Assembly: GCF_002104765.1 (NCBI RefSeq)
Contig: NZ_NCXM01000020.1
Location: 59,124 to 123,123, forward strand
From: Mycolicibacterium vulneris
GTDB lineage: Bacteria; Actinomycetota; Actinomycetes; Mycobacteriales; Mycobacteriaceae
Length of the DNA stretch: 64,000 nt
Direction: 5' to 3'
A program made the position numbers and the translations under genes. The notes below the pieces were generated by a model. The model was not told the DNA's origin, did not search any database, and saw only the letters and a list, made by a program, of their open reading frames with translations. This document shows positions 26,179 to 34,368 of this stretch, piece by piece (the stretch's first letter is position 1; every line of letters starts with the position of its first letter).

Positions 26179-27293
26179 CGGCGCTCCCCTTCGTCTGTCT
26201 CGTCGTGCATGCTCTGCTCAAGCCAGGAGGCGGCGACGTCGGCTCCACCGCCGAATGTCGAGCCGAGCCGTGCGCGTTCGCTCCACAGGTGCAGGTCGGT
26301 CTCGGTGACATAGCCCATGCCGCCGTGCAATTGGTGGGCGTCCAGCGTGATCAGCCGCGCGGCCGCGGCCGCATGCATGCGCGCGACGGCCGTCTCCCTG
26401 GTCGCGACGCGGCCGCGCCCCAGCCAGAACACCGCCGCGTGCGCGGCCAATCGCGCCGCCGCGAGCGCGATGTGCATGTTGGCGACCAGATGCTGGGCGG
26501 CCTGGAACGACGCGATCGGCCGGCCGAATTGATGACGCAGCTTGGTGTAGTCGACGGTGCGGTCCAGCACGGCCTGGCCGACGCCCACCAGGTCGAGCGA
26601 TCCCAGCGCCACGGCGGTGTTGGCGAGCCGGCGCAGCGCCGGTGCGGTGACCCCGTCGAACGCCGCGTCGGCGGTGGCGTCGTCGAAGCGCACCGTGCAG
26701 GCCCGGAACCCACCGGCCATGTCGAGCGGGTCCACGCTGACAGCGCGGACGTCGACGACGAAGAGCAGGGTGCGCCCGGCCGCGGCGGCCGACACCACGA
26801 TGAGATCGGCGACGTCGGCATCGAGGACGTAGTCCGCGGTTCCGTTGAGCCGCCACCGTTCTCCGGCGGGGGCGGCGTGCAGCGGCGGGGCGACGACGGC
26901 GGCGTCGCGGGCGTTCCACAGCGCGGTGGTGGCCCGGACGTTCCCGGACGCGAGCGGGGGCAGCCAGCGCGCCTTGGCGTCCGGGGAGCCGAGCTGGTCG
27001 ATGGCCAGCGCGGCCTGCACGCTGCTGTGCACCGTCGTCGGGCACAGCGCGCGACCGGCCTCGGTGTAGAAGACCGCGAGGTCGTCGAGCGAGCCACCGG
27101 CACCGCCGTACTCCTCGCCGATGGCCAGGCCGAAGACGCCGGCATCGGCCAGCGCCTTCCACAGCGCCGGCGTGGCGCGGTCCCCGCCGGGTTCGCCGAG
27201 GGCGCGCACCAGAGCGGTCGGGTTCTCAGCGGCCAGCAGGGCGCGCAGCGCCGAGGCGAAGTCGCGCTGTTCGGCGGTGGGGATCGTCTTCAT
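26175..27293 (-). CDS. Acyl-CoA dehydrogenase, smaller subunit type
   Basis: A 372-residue acyl-CoA dehydrogenase-fold protein. The N-terminal helical domain contains FGLAIGEEYGGAGGSLDDLA, and the C-terminal domain has YTKLRHQFGRPIASFQAAQH and DAHQLHGGMGYVTETDLH. The catalytic-loop region reads STFGGGADV without the usual glutamate. This fits heteromeric (alpha2beta2) steroid dehydrogenases such as ChsE1-ChsE2, where only one subunit type has a full active site. It lies 21 bp after the other dehydrogenase, which should be its partner. Confidence 0.92.
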   Translation of the reverse strand: MKTIPTAEQRDFASALRALLAAENPTALVRALGEPGGDRATPALWKALADAGVFGLAIGEEYGGAGGSLDDLAVFYTEAGRALCPTTVHSSVQAALAIDQLGSPDAKARWLPPLASGNVRATTALWNARDAAVVAPPLHAAPAGERWRLNGTADYVLDADVADLIVVSAAAAGRTLLFVVDVRAVSVDPLDMAGGFRACTVRFDDATADAAFDGVTAPALRRLANTAVALGSLDLVGVGQAVLDRTVDYTKLRHQFGRPIASFQAAQHLVANMHIALAAARLAAHAAVFWLGRGRVATRETAVARMHAAAAARLITLDAHQLHGGMGYVTETDLHLWSERARLGSTFGGGADVAASWLEQSMHDETDEGERR

Positions 27294-27314
27294 CGGCGGT
27301 ATGCGAAACTCCCG

Positions 27315-28493
27315 TCAGCGTCCAGAGGAGGGCATCGCGTGCCCGCGCTGGGCGATGATGTCGCGCAGCACCTCGTTGGTACCCCCGCCGAAGCGCATCA
27401 GCGGGGCGGCCCGGTAAAGCCGCTCGAATTTGCCTGCCAGCGGGGCCTGTTCGCTGCGATGCGCCAACAGCCCGTCGGGACCCAGGAGGTCGAGCGCCAG
27501 GTCGGCGATGCGCTGGCGCAGCTCGCTGGTGAACACCTTCTCGACGCTGACCTCGACGCTGGGGATGACGCCGCTGTCGAGGATCGACGCCGCCTCGTAA
27601 CCCATCAGGACGGCCACCGCGACGTCGGCCTCGGCCTGCACCAACCGGCGGCGAATCGACGGATCGTCGGCGGGCACGGACCCGTCGCGCCGCGGTCGTC
27701 GCGCCAGCTCGTGCAGCTCCTCGACCGCGCGGCGCAGGTCTCCAGCGTTGGTCAGCGCACCGCGTTCGAGATCGAGCGCGCCGGTGATGTAGGTCCAGCC
27801 GCGGTTGACCTCGCCGACCAGGTTGGTGGCCGGCACCCGCACGTCGCGGAAGTGCACCTCATTGGTCCGATACCCCGACCAGGCGTACAGCGGGCGGATG
27901 TCGACGCCCGGGCTGTCGATCGGCACGATGACGACCGAAATGCCCCGATGCCGGGCACCGCCGGGATCGGTACGGACACAGAGCCATTCGTGCGTCGCGC
28001 GCTGGGCACCGCTGTTCCAGATCTTGGTGCCGTTGATCACCCATTCCTCGCCGTCAAGCGTGGCGCTGGTCCGCAGGCTGGCGAGGTCGGTGCCCGCCTC
28101 CGGCTCGGAATAGCCGACCGCGCAGATCATCTCGCCCCGGGCGATCGGGGGCAGCCATTCGGTCTTGTTGCGCTCGGTGCCGTGCCGCATGATCATCGGC
28201 GCCACCGAGGTCACCGTCAGGTCGGGGCCGGGCACGCCCCAATATTCGAATTCGCTCATCAGCAGATGCAGGTGAATGGCGCCGAGCCCCAGTCCCCCGT
28301 ATTCGCGCGGCCAATTCAGCCCGAACCAGCCCTTGGCCCCGACCTTGCGCCGAAACCGGGCGACCTCCCCGCCGCGAAATTCCAGGTCGTGCTCGGCGAG
28401 CTCGGCGCGTAATTCCGGGGTGGCGTTCTGCTGCAGAAATTCACGGACCTCGGCGAGCCAGGCGCGCTGCCCAGCGTCGAGTTCGAAATCCAT
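27315..28493 (-). CDS. Acyl-CoA dehydrogenase, larger subunit type
   Basis: About 392 residues with the complete acyl-CoA dehydrogenase layout. FGLNWPREYGGLGLGAIHLH comes first, and the FAD/substrate segment AVGYSEPEAGTDLASLRTSA and VINGTKIWNSGAQRATHEW form the middle domain. The C-terminal end reads RFGGGTNEVLRDIIAQRGH. I chose the ATG at 28493 (MDFELDAGQ); the frame is open 11 codons further up. It is the first gene of the nine-gene run and so lies next to the promoter in the gap to 28747. With the following gene it likely makes the first oxidation of an acyl-CoA side chain. Confidence 0.92.
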   Translation of the reverse strand: MDFELDAGQRAWLAEVREFLQQNATPELRAELAEHDLEFRGGEVARFRRKVGAKGWFGLNWPREYGGLGLGAIHLHLLMSEFEYWGVPGPDLTVTSVAPMIMRHGTERNKTEWLPPIARGEMICAVGYSEPEAGTDLASLRTSATLDGEEWVINGTKIWNSGAQRATHEWLCVRTDPGGARHRGISVVIVPIDSPGVDIRPLYAWSGYRTNEVHFRDVRVPATNLVGEVNRGWTYITGALDLERGALTNAGDLRRAVEELHELARRPRRDGSVPADDPSIRRRLVQAEADVAVAVLMGYEAASILDSGVIPSVEVSVEKVFTSELRQRIADLALDLLGPDGLLAHRSEQAPLAGKFERLYRAAPLMRFGGGTNEVLRDIIAQRGHAMPSSGR

Positions 28494-28746
28494 TCCGGCG
28501 CCTGTGCCTTTCCGCATGCTGTTCACCGAGCGTCGTCAGCGTAACGCCACGGCGAGACGGCGCAGGGAATTTCGGTATTGCGGCACGCGCGAGCGACGAC
28601 TCCGCCGGCGCGCGGACTGTAAATTCGCTGTCAAACTCCCGTTAATACGTGTAGGCGCGCTCGCGGTTACGCCGACGGGCTGCGAAAATTTTCAGATCGG
28701 CTGGTCGACGCAGACCAGGCATTCTGCCCGGCCCAAGGGAGAAGTC

Positions 28747-28911
28747 ATGCCCACTGTTGAGATGCGCCTCCGCGAAGATTTGCGCAACTACGCCGTCGAA
28801 TTGCGGCAACTGGCTTACACGCTGCCGTTGGGCGTGGGCGAGCACGATCTGCTGCAGCTGTCCGACCGCATGCGCGCCGCGGCCGAGCAGTTGATCCGCA
28901 AGGGCGCCTGA
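28747..28911 (+). CDS. Small conserved-looking protein (54 residues)
   Basis: A 54-residue acidic/basic helical protein: MPTVEMRLREDLRNYAVE, then LRQLAYTLPLGVGEHDLL and LSDRMRAAAEQLIRKGA. It has a GGGAGA ribosome site five bases before ATG and good mycobacterial codon use. It is divergent from the igr-like operon and its stop is 10 bp from the end of the FHA/ABC gene on the other strand. No family recognised. The charged heptad-like pattern suggests a helical hairpin or a partner-binding protein. Confidence 0.65.
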   Translation: MPTVEMRLREDLRNYAVELRQLAYTLPLGVGEHDLLQLSDRMRAAAEQLIRKGA

Positions 28912-28921
28912 ACGGACGCGC

Positions 28922-31588
28922 TCAGCCGCCCCTGAGGCGGATCTTCCAGCGCACGAAACCCAGATAGACGGCGCTGATGACGAACAGCATGCCGACGTCG
29001 AACCACCACGTCGCCGGGGTGTGCCGCCAGTGCGAATCCTTCGGCGTGAGCGGGCCGGGCACCAGCTTGGTCAGATCGGCGGTGGAGGCCGACGCTGCGA
29101 ATCCCCACCGCGCCGGTGTCGCCCACGACATCTGGTCCAGCCCGATGCGCGCGGTGACCGGAATCATCCCACCGGAGAACACCAGTTGCGACATGACGGC
29201 CACCACCAACAACGGCATGATCTGCTCGTTGGACTTGGCGACGGCCGACAGGGCCAGCCCCAGCATGGCGGACGCGACGCACGTCAGCGCGACGTCGGCG
29301 AACAGCTCCAGACCCGGCTTGCCCAGCGCCACGGCCCCCTGGGTCGGGGCGCCCTTGCCGAGCACCGCGATGATGCTGACGATCGCCGACTGGACGACCG
29401 CGAAGACCGTGTACACGCAGATCTTGGCCAGCAGGTACGCCGACGTGGACAACCCGACCGCCTGTTCGCGCAGGAAGATGGCGCGCTCACCGATGAGGTC
29501 GCGGATGGTCAGCGCGGTGCCCATGAACACCGCGCCGACGTTCAGCAGCACCAGGATCTGCCCCGGCTCGTTGGGCGCGGCGCCCATCGGGTTTGGGATG
29601 CCGAAGCCGACATCGCCGGGCACCGACATGGACAACGAACCCATGATGAACGGCAGCAGCGCGAGGAAGACGAAGTAGCCGCGATCCGAGACGATCAGCC
29701 GCATCTGGCGCCGGGCGATCGTGGAGAACTGCCGGAACAGGCTGGTGTGCGAGGGATCGCCCAGTTCGGCGGGTCTCTGCGCGGGTGGCGGAGCCGGTGG
29801 CGGGCCGGTGCGGGCCAGGTAGCGCGCGCGGGACCCGTCCGGGTCGTTGGCGACGGTGCTGAAGATGTCGGCCCAGTTGGTGGTGCCCATGGCCGGACCG
29901 ATCTCGCTGGGCGGCCCGCAGAACGCCGTCTTGCCGCCTGGCGCCAGCAGCAGCACCTGGTCGCACACGTCCAAGTAGGTCAGTGAGTGGGTGACCACCA
30001 GCACCACACGGCCGGCGTCGGCCAACTGCCGCAGCATGGTCATCACCTGGCGGTCCAGCGCCGGGTCCAGGCCGGAGGTCGGCTCGTCGAGGATCAGCAG
30101 CGACGGCCCGGTGAGCAGCTCCAGCGCCACCGACGCGCGCTTGCGCTGCCCACCGGACAGCTTGTCGACCCGCGTGTGCAGGTGCTGGGTCATCTCGAGT
30201 TCTTCGAGCACCCGGGCCACCACCTGGGCTCGGTCGTCCTTGGTGGTGTCCGGCGGCAGCCGCAGTTCCGCGGCGTACATCAGCGCCTGCTGCACGGTCA
30301 GCTGCCCGTGCACCACGTCGTCCTGGGGCACCATCCCGATCCTGCTGCGCAGCGAGGCGTACTCGGCGTGCACGTTGTGGCCCTCGAACGACACGGTGCC
30401 CGTCGTCGGGTGGGTGTAGCCGGCGACCAACCGGGCGAAGGTCGACTTGCCGGCGCCGGAGGGCCCGATGATCGCGGTCAGCGTGCCGGGCAGCGCGGTC
30501 AGCGAGATGTTGTCCAGCAGCGCCTTGTTGTTCTCGATCGTCCACGTCACCCCGCGCACGTCGAGGCCGCCGCTGCGCGTCGCCGTCGCGGCCTGGTCGC
30601 GGCGGGCCAGGTGGCCGCCGTGGAAGACCAGGTCGATGTTGCCGATCGTGACGACGTCGCCGTCGTGCAGCACGGCCGAATCGACCCGGGCACCGTTGAC
30701 GAAGGTGCCGTTGATGCTGCGGTTGTCGTGGATCTCGGTTCCGGTGGGCGTCGGGACCAGGGTGGCGTGGTGGCGCGATGCCAGCACCTCGGGGATGACG
30801 ATGTCGTTGTCGTTGGCGCGGCCGATCTTGATCGCGCCGGGCACGTCCAGCCCGGTCTTGCCCGGCCGCAGGATCTTCATCATCGAGGTCGCGATGACGG
30901 ACGAGTCGCCGCCGATGCGGCCCGTCTGGGGCGCCGCCGGCTCGGCGGTGGTCGGCGGCGTCGCATGCACAGACGGTGACCGGTAGATCTGCGGGGCGTG
31001 CTGGGAGCCGCTGGCCGGGGCGCTCGGTAGACCGCTGGTCGGGTACCGGGACTGCGGCCCGGACGGCGAGCTCGGCGTGGGTCCTCCGCCGGCCGGGCTC
31101 GGCTGCGCGGCGGTGGGCGGATGGACGGGGTGACGGAACGAGGCCGACGCCGGCTGCTGAGGCTGGCCGGGCCACTGCATGTCGAACGGCTGGCTCTGCG
31201 GCGCCCTTGCCAGCGGATCGCTGGAATTGCTGACCATCGGTATCGACGTGGTCAGCGGGGGCCGTCCGGCCGAGCCCTGGTGGCGGCCGACCTCGAAGGT
31301 GAGCGCAGGACCGTCTGGATTGCCCATGTTGATGCGCAGGCCGTCCTGGATGTCGGCGACCGGAACGCGGCGGTTGTGCACATAGAGGCCGTTCAGGCTG
31401 CCGTTGTCGATGGCGATCCATCGGCCCTGGTCATACCGCACGATCAGGTGGTTGCGGGAGATCAGCGGGTGGGCGACTCGCACGTCCGCGCGCAGGTCAC
31501 GCCCGATTACTACGTCGTTGCCCGGCGCGAAGGTGCGCTCGGCTCCCTCGTACCGCACGGTCAGCGCAGGCGGGGCTGGTGGGGTCAT
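28922..31588 (-). CDS. FHA-domain ABC exporter (Rv1747 family)
   Basis: About 888 residues. FHA domain 1 (about 8-105) has VVIGRD, SRNHLIVRYD and DNGSLNGLYVHN. A Pro/Ser/Gln-rich linker follows (about 105-230). FHA domain 2 (about 235-330) has IKIGRANDNDIVIPE and NRSINGTFVNG. The ABC domain has Walker A GPSGAGKST, signature LSGGQRKRAS and Walker B LLILDEPTSGLD. An ABC-2 membrane domain of about six helices ends the protein. In M. tuberculosis, Rv1747 is phosphorylated by PknF, and its FHA domains bind phosphothreonine (established). I chose ATG 31588. No kinase gene is adjacent here, unlike the pknF-Rv1747 pair. The substrate is thought to be a cell-wall lipid or glycolipid. Confidence 0.94.
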   Translation of the reverse strand: MTPPAPPALTVRYEGAERTFAPGNDVVIGRDLRADVRVAHPLISRNHLIVRYDQGRWIAIDNGSLNGLYVHNRRVPVADIQDGLRINMGNPDGPALTFEVGRHQGSAGRPPLTTSIPMVSNSSDPLARAPQSQPFDMQWPGQPQQPASASFRHPVHPPTAAQPSPAGGGPTPSSPSGPQSRYPTSGLPSAPASGSQHAPQIYRSPSVHATPPTTAEPAAPQTGRIGGDSSVIATSMMKILRPGKTGLDVPGAIKIGRANDNDIVIPEVLASRHHATLVPTPTGTEIHDNRSINGTFVNGARVDSAVLHDGDVVTIGNIDLVFHGGHLARRDQAATATRSGGLDVRGVTWTIENNKALLDNISLTALPGTLTAIIGPSGAGKSTFARLVAGYTHPTTGTVSFEGHNVHAEYASLRSRIGMVPQDDVVHGQLTVQQALMYAAELRLPPDTTKDDRAQVVARVLEELEMTQHLHTRVDKLSGGQRKRASVALELLTGPSLLILDEPTSGLDPALDRQVMTMLRQLADAGRVVLVVTHSLTYLDVCDQVLLLAPGGKTAFCGPPSEIGPAMGTTNWADIFSTVANDPDGSRARYLARTGPPPAPPPAQRPAELGDPSHTSLFRQFSTIARRQMRLIVSDRGYFVFLALLPFIMGSLSMSVPGDVGFGIPNPMGAAPNEPGQILVLLNVGAVFMGTALTIRDLIGERAIFLREQAVGLSTSAYLLAKICVYTVFAVVQSAIVSIIAVLGKGAPTQGAVALGKPGLELFADVALTCVASAMLGLALSAVAKSNEQIMPLLVVAVMSQLVFSGGMIPVTARIGLDQMSWATPARWGFAASASTADLTKLVPGPLTPKDSHWRHTPATWWFDVGMLFVISAVYLGFVRWKIRLRGG

Positions 31589-31750
31589 CAGGACCAACTG
31601 TAACGGCCGCGGCGCGACTTATGCGCTGGGTTGTTCGCCGGACAAGGTGTCGTGCGGCCACAAGCGAGGGCGGGCGCCGGGACACGCCACGCAGTCACCG
31701 AAGCGCCGGGACAGCGACTCTGCTTGCGGCGCAGTTACATTCGGCTGCCT

Positions 31751-32800
31751 TCAACCGGCCACCGCAGCATTGCGCAGGCTGCGCACGCTCGGAACCTTCG
31801 CGCGAACAGCGGTGACGTCCTTGACGAAGTCCCCAAGGTATTTGATGGCCCGCCTACCCTCGGGCAAAAAGTCTGCGGCCAAAGGGAAGTCGTGGATCTG
31901 TCCATCCCACAGGTGCAGATCGCAGTGGATCCCGCTGGCTTCCAAACGCTTCGCCATCAGCTCGGCATCGGCGAGCAGCAACTCGTCCGAGCTGGCGTGA
32001 ATGGTGACCGGGGGCAGCGAGGATAGATCGGCGTCCACCGGGGATGCGACTGTGGCGTCGCCCTCGCCCTCGCCCTCCACAACCTGTGCGTTGCTGAGGA
32101 ATTGAGCGAACCGCGAGAAGGCGCGGCGGGTGAACATCGAGCACTTGCGGGCGTTGGGGTGCTTGAGTTTTCGCACCGGATCCGCATCGGTGAACGGCGA
32201 GACGGCCGCAACTCCGGCCGGATCCATGATGCCGTCCTGGATCGCCAGGAGTGTGGTCATGAACGCCAAGTATCCCCCGGCGGAGTCGCCGGCCACGACA
32301 ACCCGGTCGCCGTCGTAGCCGTGATCCTGCAGCCAGCGCAGGCCACTGATCCCGTCGTCGATTGCGTCGGTGATCTGGTGTGCGGGCAGCTTCCGGTATG
32401 CGACGGCAAGGATGGCGGCATCGGCCGCCTTCGACAAGCGGGTCACCATGGAGCGGTGGGTGTTGAGTCCACAGGTGAGGAATGCGCCCCCGTGCAAATA
32501 CAGGATTGCCCGCTCCCCCGATACGCCCGGCGCGCGAACCCATTCGGCGGCACAGTTGTCCAACCGCACCGATTCGGTTGTGGCCGCGTATCCGACACGC
32601 GGGAACAATCCCGCGACGGTGTCGATGTACTCGAACGGCCAATGCAGGTTCGGCGTCATGGCCCACGCGCGGACGGTGTTCTTCACAATCAAGCGGCTGG
32701 CGAGCCCCACGGCAACCGACTGCGGGCTATGGCGATGATGGACGCGGCGCGTCGTCGCCACACTCGGCAATATATGTGTCGGTTCGGCTGTGCTCACCAT
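31751..32800 (-). CDS. HSL-type alpha/beta hydrolase (Lip family esterase)
   Basis: A 349-residue esterase. The oxyanion motif is LYLHGGAFLTCG, the nucleophile motif VVVAGDSAGGYLAF, the acid lies in SSDELLLADAE, and the His is in GQIHDFPL. The N-terminal cap region contains NTVRAWAMTPNLHWPFEYID. ATG 32800 is fixed by a perfect AGGAGG nine bases upstream. It resembles mycobacterial LipM/LipW/LipO-type proteins, but no single name is safe. A gap of about 160 bp without a gene separates it from the FHA/ABC gene. Confidence 0.9.
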   Translation of the reverse strand: MVSTAEPTHILPSVATTRRVHHRHSPQSVAVGLASRLIVKNTVRAWAMTPNLHWPFEYIDTVAGLFPRVGYAATTESVRLDNCAAEWVRAPGVSGERAILYLHGGAFLTCGLNTHRSMVTRLSKAADAAILAVAYRKLPAHQITDAIDDGISGLRWLQDHGYDGDRVVVAGDSAGGYLAFMTTLLAIQDGIMDPAGVAAVSPFTDADPVRKLKHPNARKCSMFTRRAFSRFAQFLSNAQVVEGEGEGDATVASPVDADLSSLPPVTIHASSDELLLADAELMAKRLEASGIHCDLHLWDGQIHDFPLAADFLPEGRRAIKYLGDFVKDVTAVRAKVPSVRSLRNAAVAG

Positions 32801-33004
32801 TGATTGCAACCTCCTAAGTGGAGAGCGGATACCCGCCCCGCCGGCGGATTACTGCAAATTAACGCGTAAGAAATGTTGCGTACATCACTGTTTGCCAGCG
32901 GCGGAGATGGGTATCACTCGCTTATCTATCCTGCGGTTGCCACGCGGGCGTAATCAGACCGAACCGGCTGTGCTCAATCCCCTGAATGCCCGAAGATATG
33001 AGCG

Positions 33005-33850
33005 GTGACACACGCTACGCATCCTGATCCGCTCCTGACCGACCGGGTGGCGGTCGTTACCGGCGGCGCGGGAGGTATCGGCGCGGCCACCGCGCGGCTG
33101 TTCGCCGAACACGGCGCAAAAGTGATCATCGCCGATATCGACGCCGGCCTCGCCGACGCGACCGCGGCCTCGATCACCGAAGCCGGCGGGTCGGCGCTGG
33201 CGGTCGTCACCGACGTCCGTGACCGCGATCAGGTCTCCCGCCTGGCCGCAACGGTCCTCGGTCGGTTCGGCCGGGCCGACGTGCTGGTCAACAACGTGGG
33301 CCACTGGCTGCGGCATCCCGGAAACTTCGCCGGCACCGATCCACAACTGTGGGACGAGCTCTACCGGATCAACCTGCACCACGTATTCCTGCTGACCCAC
33401 GCGTTTCTGCCGGCGATGGTCGAGCGGCATGCCGGTGCGATCGTGAACGTCTCGTCTGTCGAGGGGCTGCGCGGCTATCCGGAGGATCCGGTGTATGCCG
33501 CGTTCAAAGCCGCCGTCAACGCGTTCACCCGCAGTCTCGCGGTCCAGGTGGGCAGCGACGGGGTGCGGGTGAACGCCATCGCACCCGACGTCACCGAATC
33601 CCTGCAAGTGCCCTATTCGCAATGGCTTTCGACCGAGGAACAGGCGCAATGGCCGCAGTGGGTTCCGGTCGGGCGGATGGGCCGGCCCGATGACCAGGCC
33701 AGGGTCATCCTGTTTCTGGCGTCGGACCTCTCGGGCTTCGTCACCGGTCACGTCATCCCCACCGACGGTGGCACCGGCGCGGCCGGCGGATGGTTCCGCT
33801 CGACGCGCCGGCCCGATCGCCAGTGGACCAATCGGCCTATCGCCCCCTGA
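33005..33850 (+). CDS. Classical SDR oxidoreductase
   Basis: A 281-residue classical short-chain dehydrogenase. TGGAGGIG is near residue 19, NNVG takes the place of NNAG, VNVSSVEG carries the catalytic Ser, and VYAAFKAAV carries the Tyr and Lys of YxxxK. The end is FVTGHVIPTDGGTGAAGGWF. It starts at GTG and follows a gene-free 200 bp. Its stop touches the end of the convergent methyltransferase-like gene. An extra basic tail (RSTRRPDRQWTNRPIAP) follows the usual terminus. Substrate unknown. Confidence 0.9.
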   Translation: MTHATHPDPLLTDRVAVVTGGAGGIGAATARLFAEHGAKVIIADIDAGLADATAASITEAGGSALAVVTDVRDRDQVSRLAATVLGRFGRADVLVNNVGHWLRHPGNFAGTDPQLWDELYRINLHHVFLLTHAFLPAMVERHAGAIVNVSSVEGLRGYPEDPVYAAFKAAVNAFTRSLAVQVGSDGVRVNAIAPDVTESLQVPYSQWLSTEEQAQWPQWVPVGRMGRPDDQARVILFLASDLSGFVTGHVIPTDGGTGAAGGWFRSTRRPDRQWTNRPIAP

Positions 33851-34354
33851 TCACGCGTAACCCAGCGCCGCGTTCTCCGCGCGGATGCGCACGGAGAGCA
33901 CCAGCGCATTGGCCAGGCTGAATACGATCGCGGTGAGCCACGCGGAGTGCACCAGCGGCAGCGCGGCCACCTCGGCCGCCACCGCGGTGTAGTTGGGGTG
34001 GCGCACCCAGCGATACGGCCCGCGCTGAACCAACGGCGCGTCCGGGATCACGATCAGCCTCGGGTTCCAGTGCTTGCCGAGCACGCTGACGCAGCGCCAG
34101 CGGACGACCGTGCTGAGCGCGACCACGGCCAGCATCGGCCAGCCCAGCCACCCGATGAACGGCCGGCCAAGGCTCCAGGTCTCGACGATGCACGAGACCA
34201 GGAGCAGGGCGTGCATGCTGACCATCGCCGGGTAGTGGTCGCGCCCGAACTCCTTGCCGCCGTGCGCCATCGACCATCTGGCGTTTCGCTGGGCGACCGC
34301 CAACTCGACGAGACGTTCGGCCCCGACGGCGAGAATGAACAGGTAGTAGTACAT
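33851..34354 (-). CDS. Isoprenylcysteine carboxyl methyltransferase-like membrane enzyme
   Basis: A 167-residue membrane protein. Helices include YYLFILAVGAERLVELAVAQ, VSMHALLLVSCIVETWS and GWPMLAVVALSTVVRW. The SAM-binding ICMT/PEMT signature is GPYRWVRHPNYTAVAAEVAA, with E near the C-terminus in RAENAAL. The frame is open far upstream, but ATG 34354 is 14 bp after the polyketide synthase stop and gives the normal family length. In the S. griseus srs cluster a similar enzyme (SrsB) O-methylates the alkylresorcinol made by a type III PKS. The same role is likely here (inference). Confidence 0.92.
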   Translation of the reverse strand: MYYYLFILAVGAERLVELAVAQRNARWSMAHGGKEFGRDHYPAMVSMHALLLVSCIVETWSLGRPFIGWLGWPMLAVVALSTVVRWRCVSVLGKHWNPRLIVIPDAPLVQRGPYRWVRHPNYTAVAAEVAALPLVHSAWLTAIVFSLANALVLSVRIRAENAALGYA

Positions 34355-34368
34355 GGCGTGGTCCCCCG

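Noticed and set aside
26142..28412. 756-codon plus-strand frame opposite the acyl-CoA dehydrogenases
   Set aside because: Shadow of two clear acyl-CoA dehydrogenase genes; no motif on the plus strand.
28684..28693. Palindrome gaaaattttc before the 54-residue gene
   Set aside because: A short AT-only core is more likely promoter base composition than an operator; no second copy or regulator nearby.
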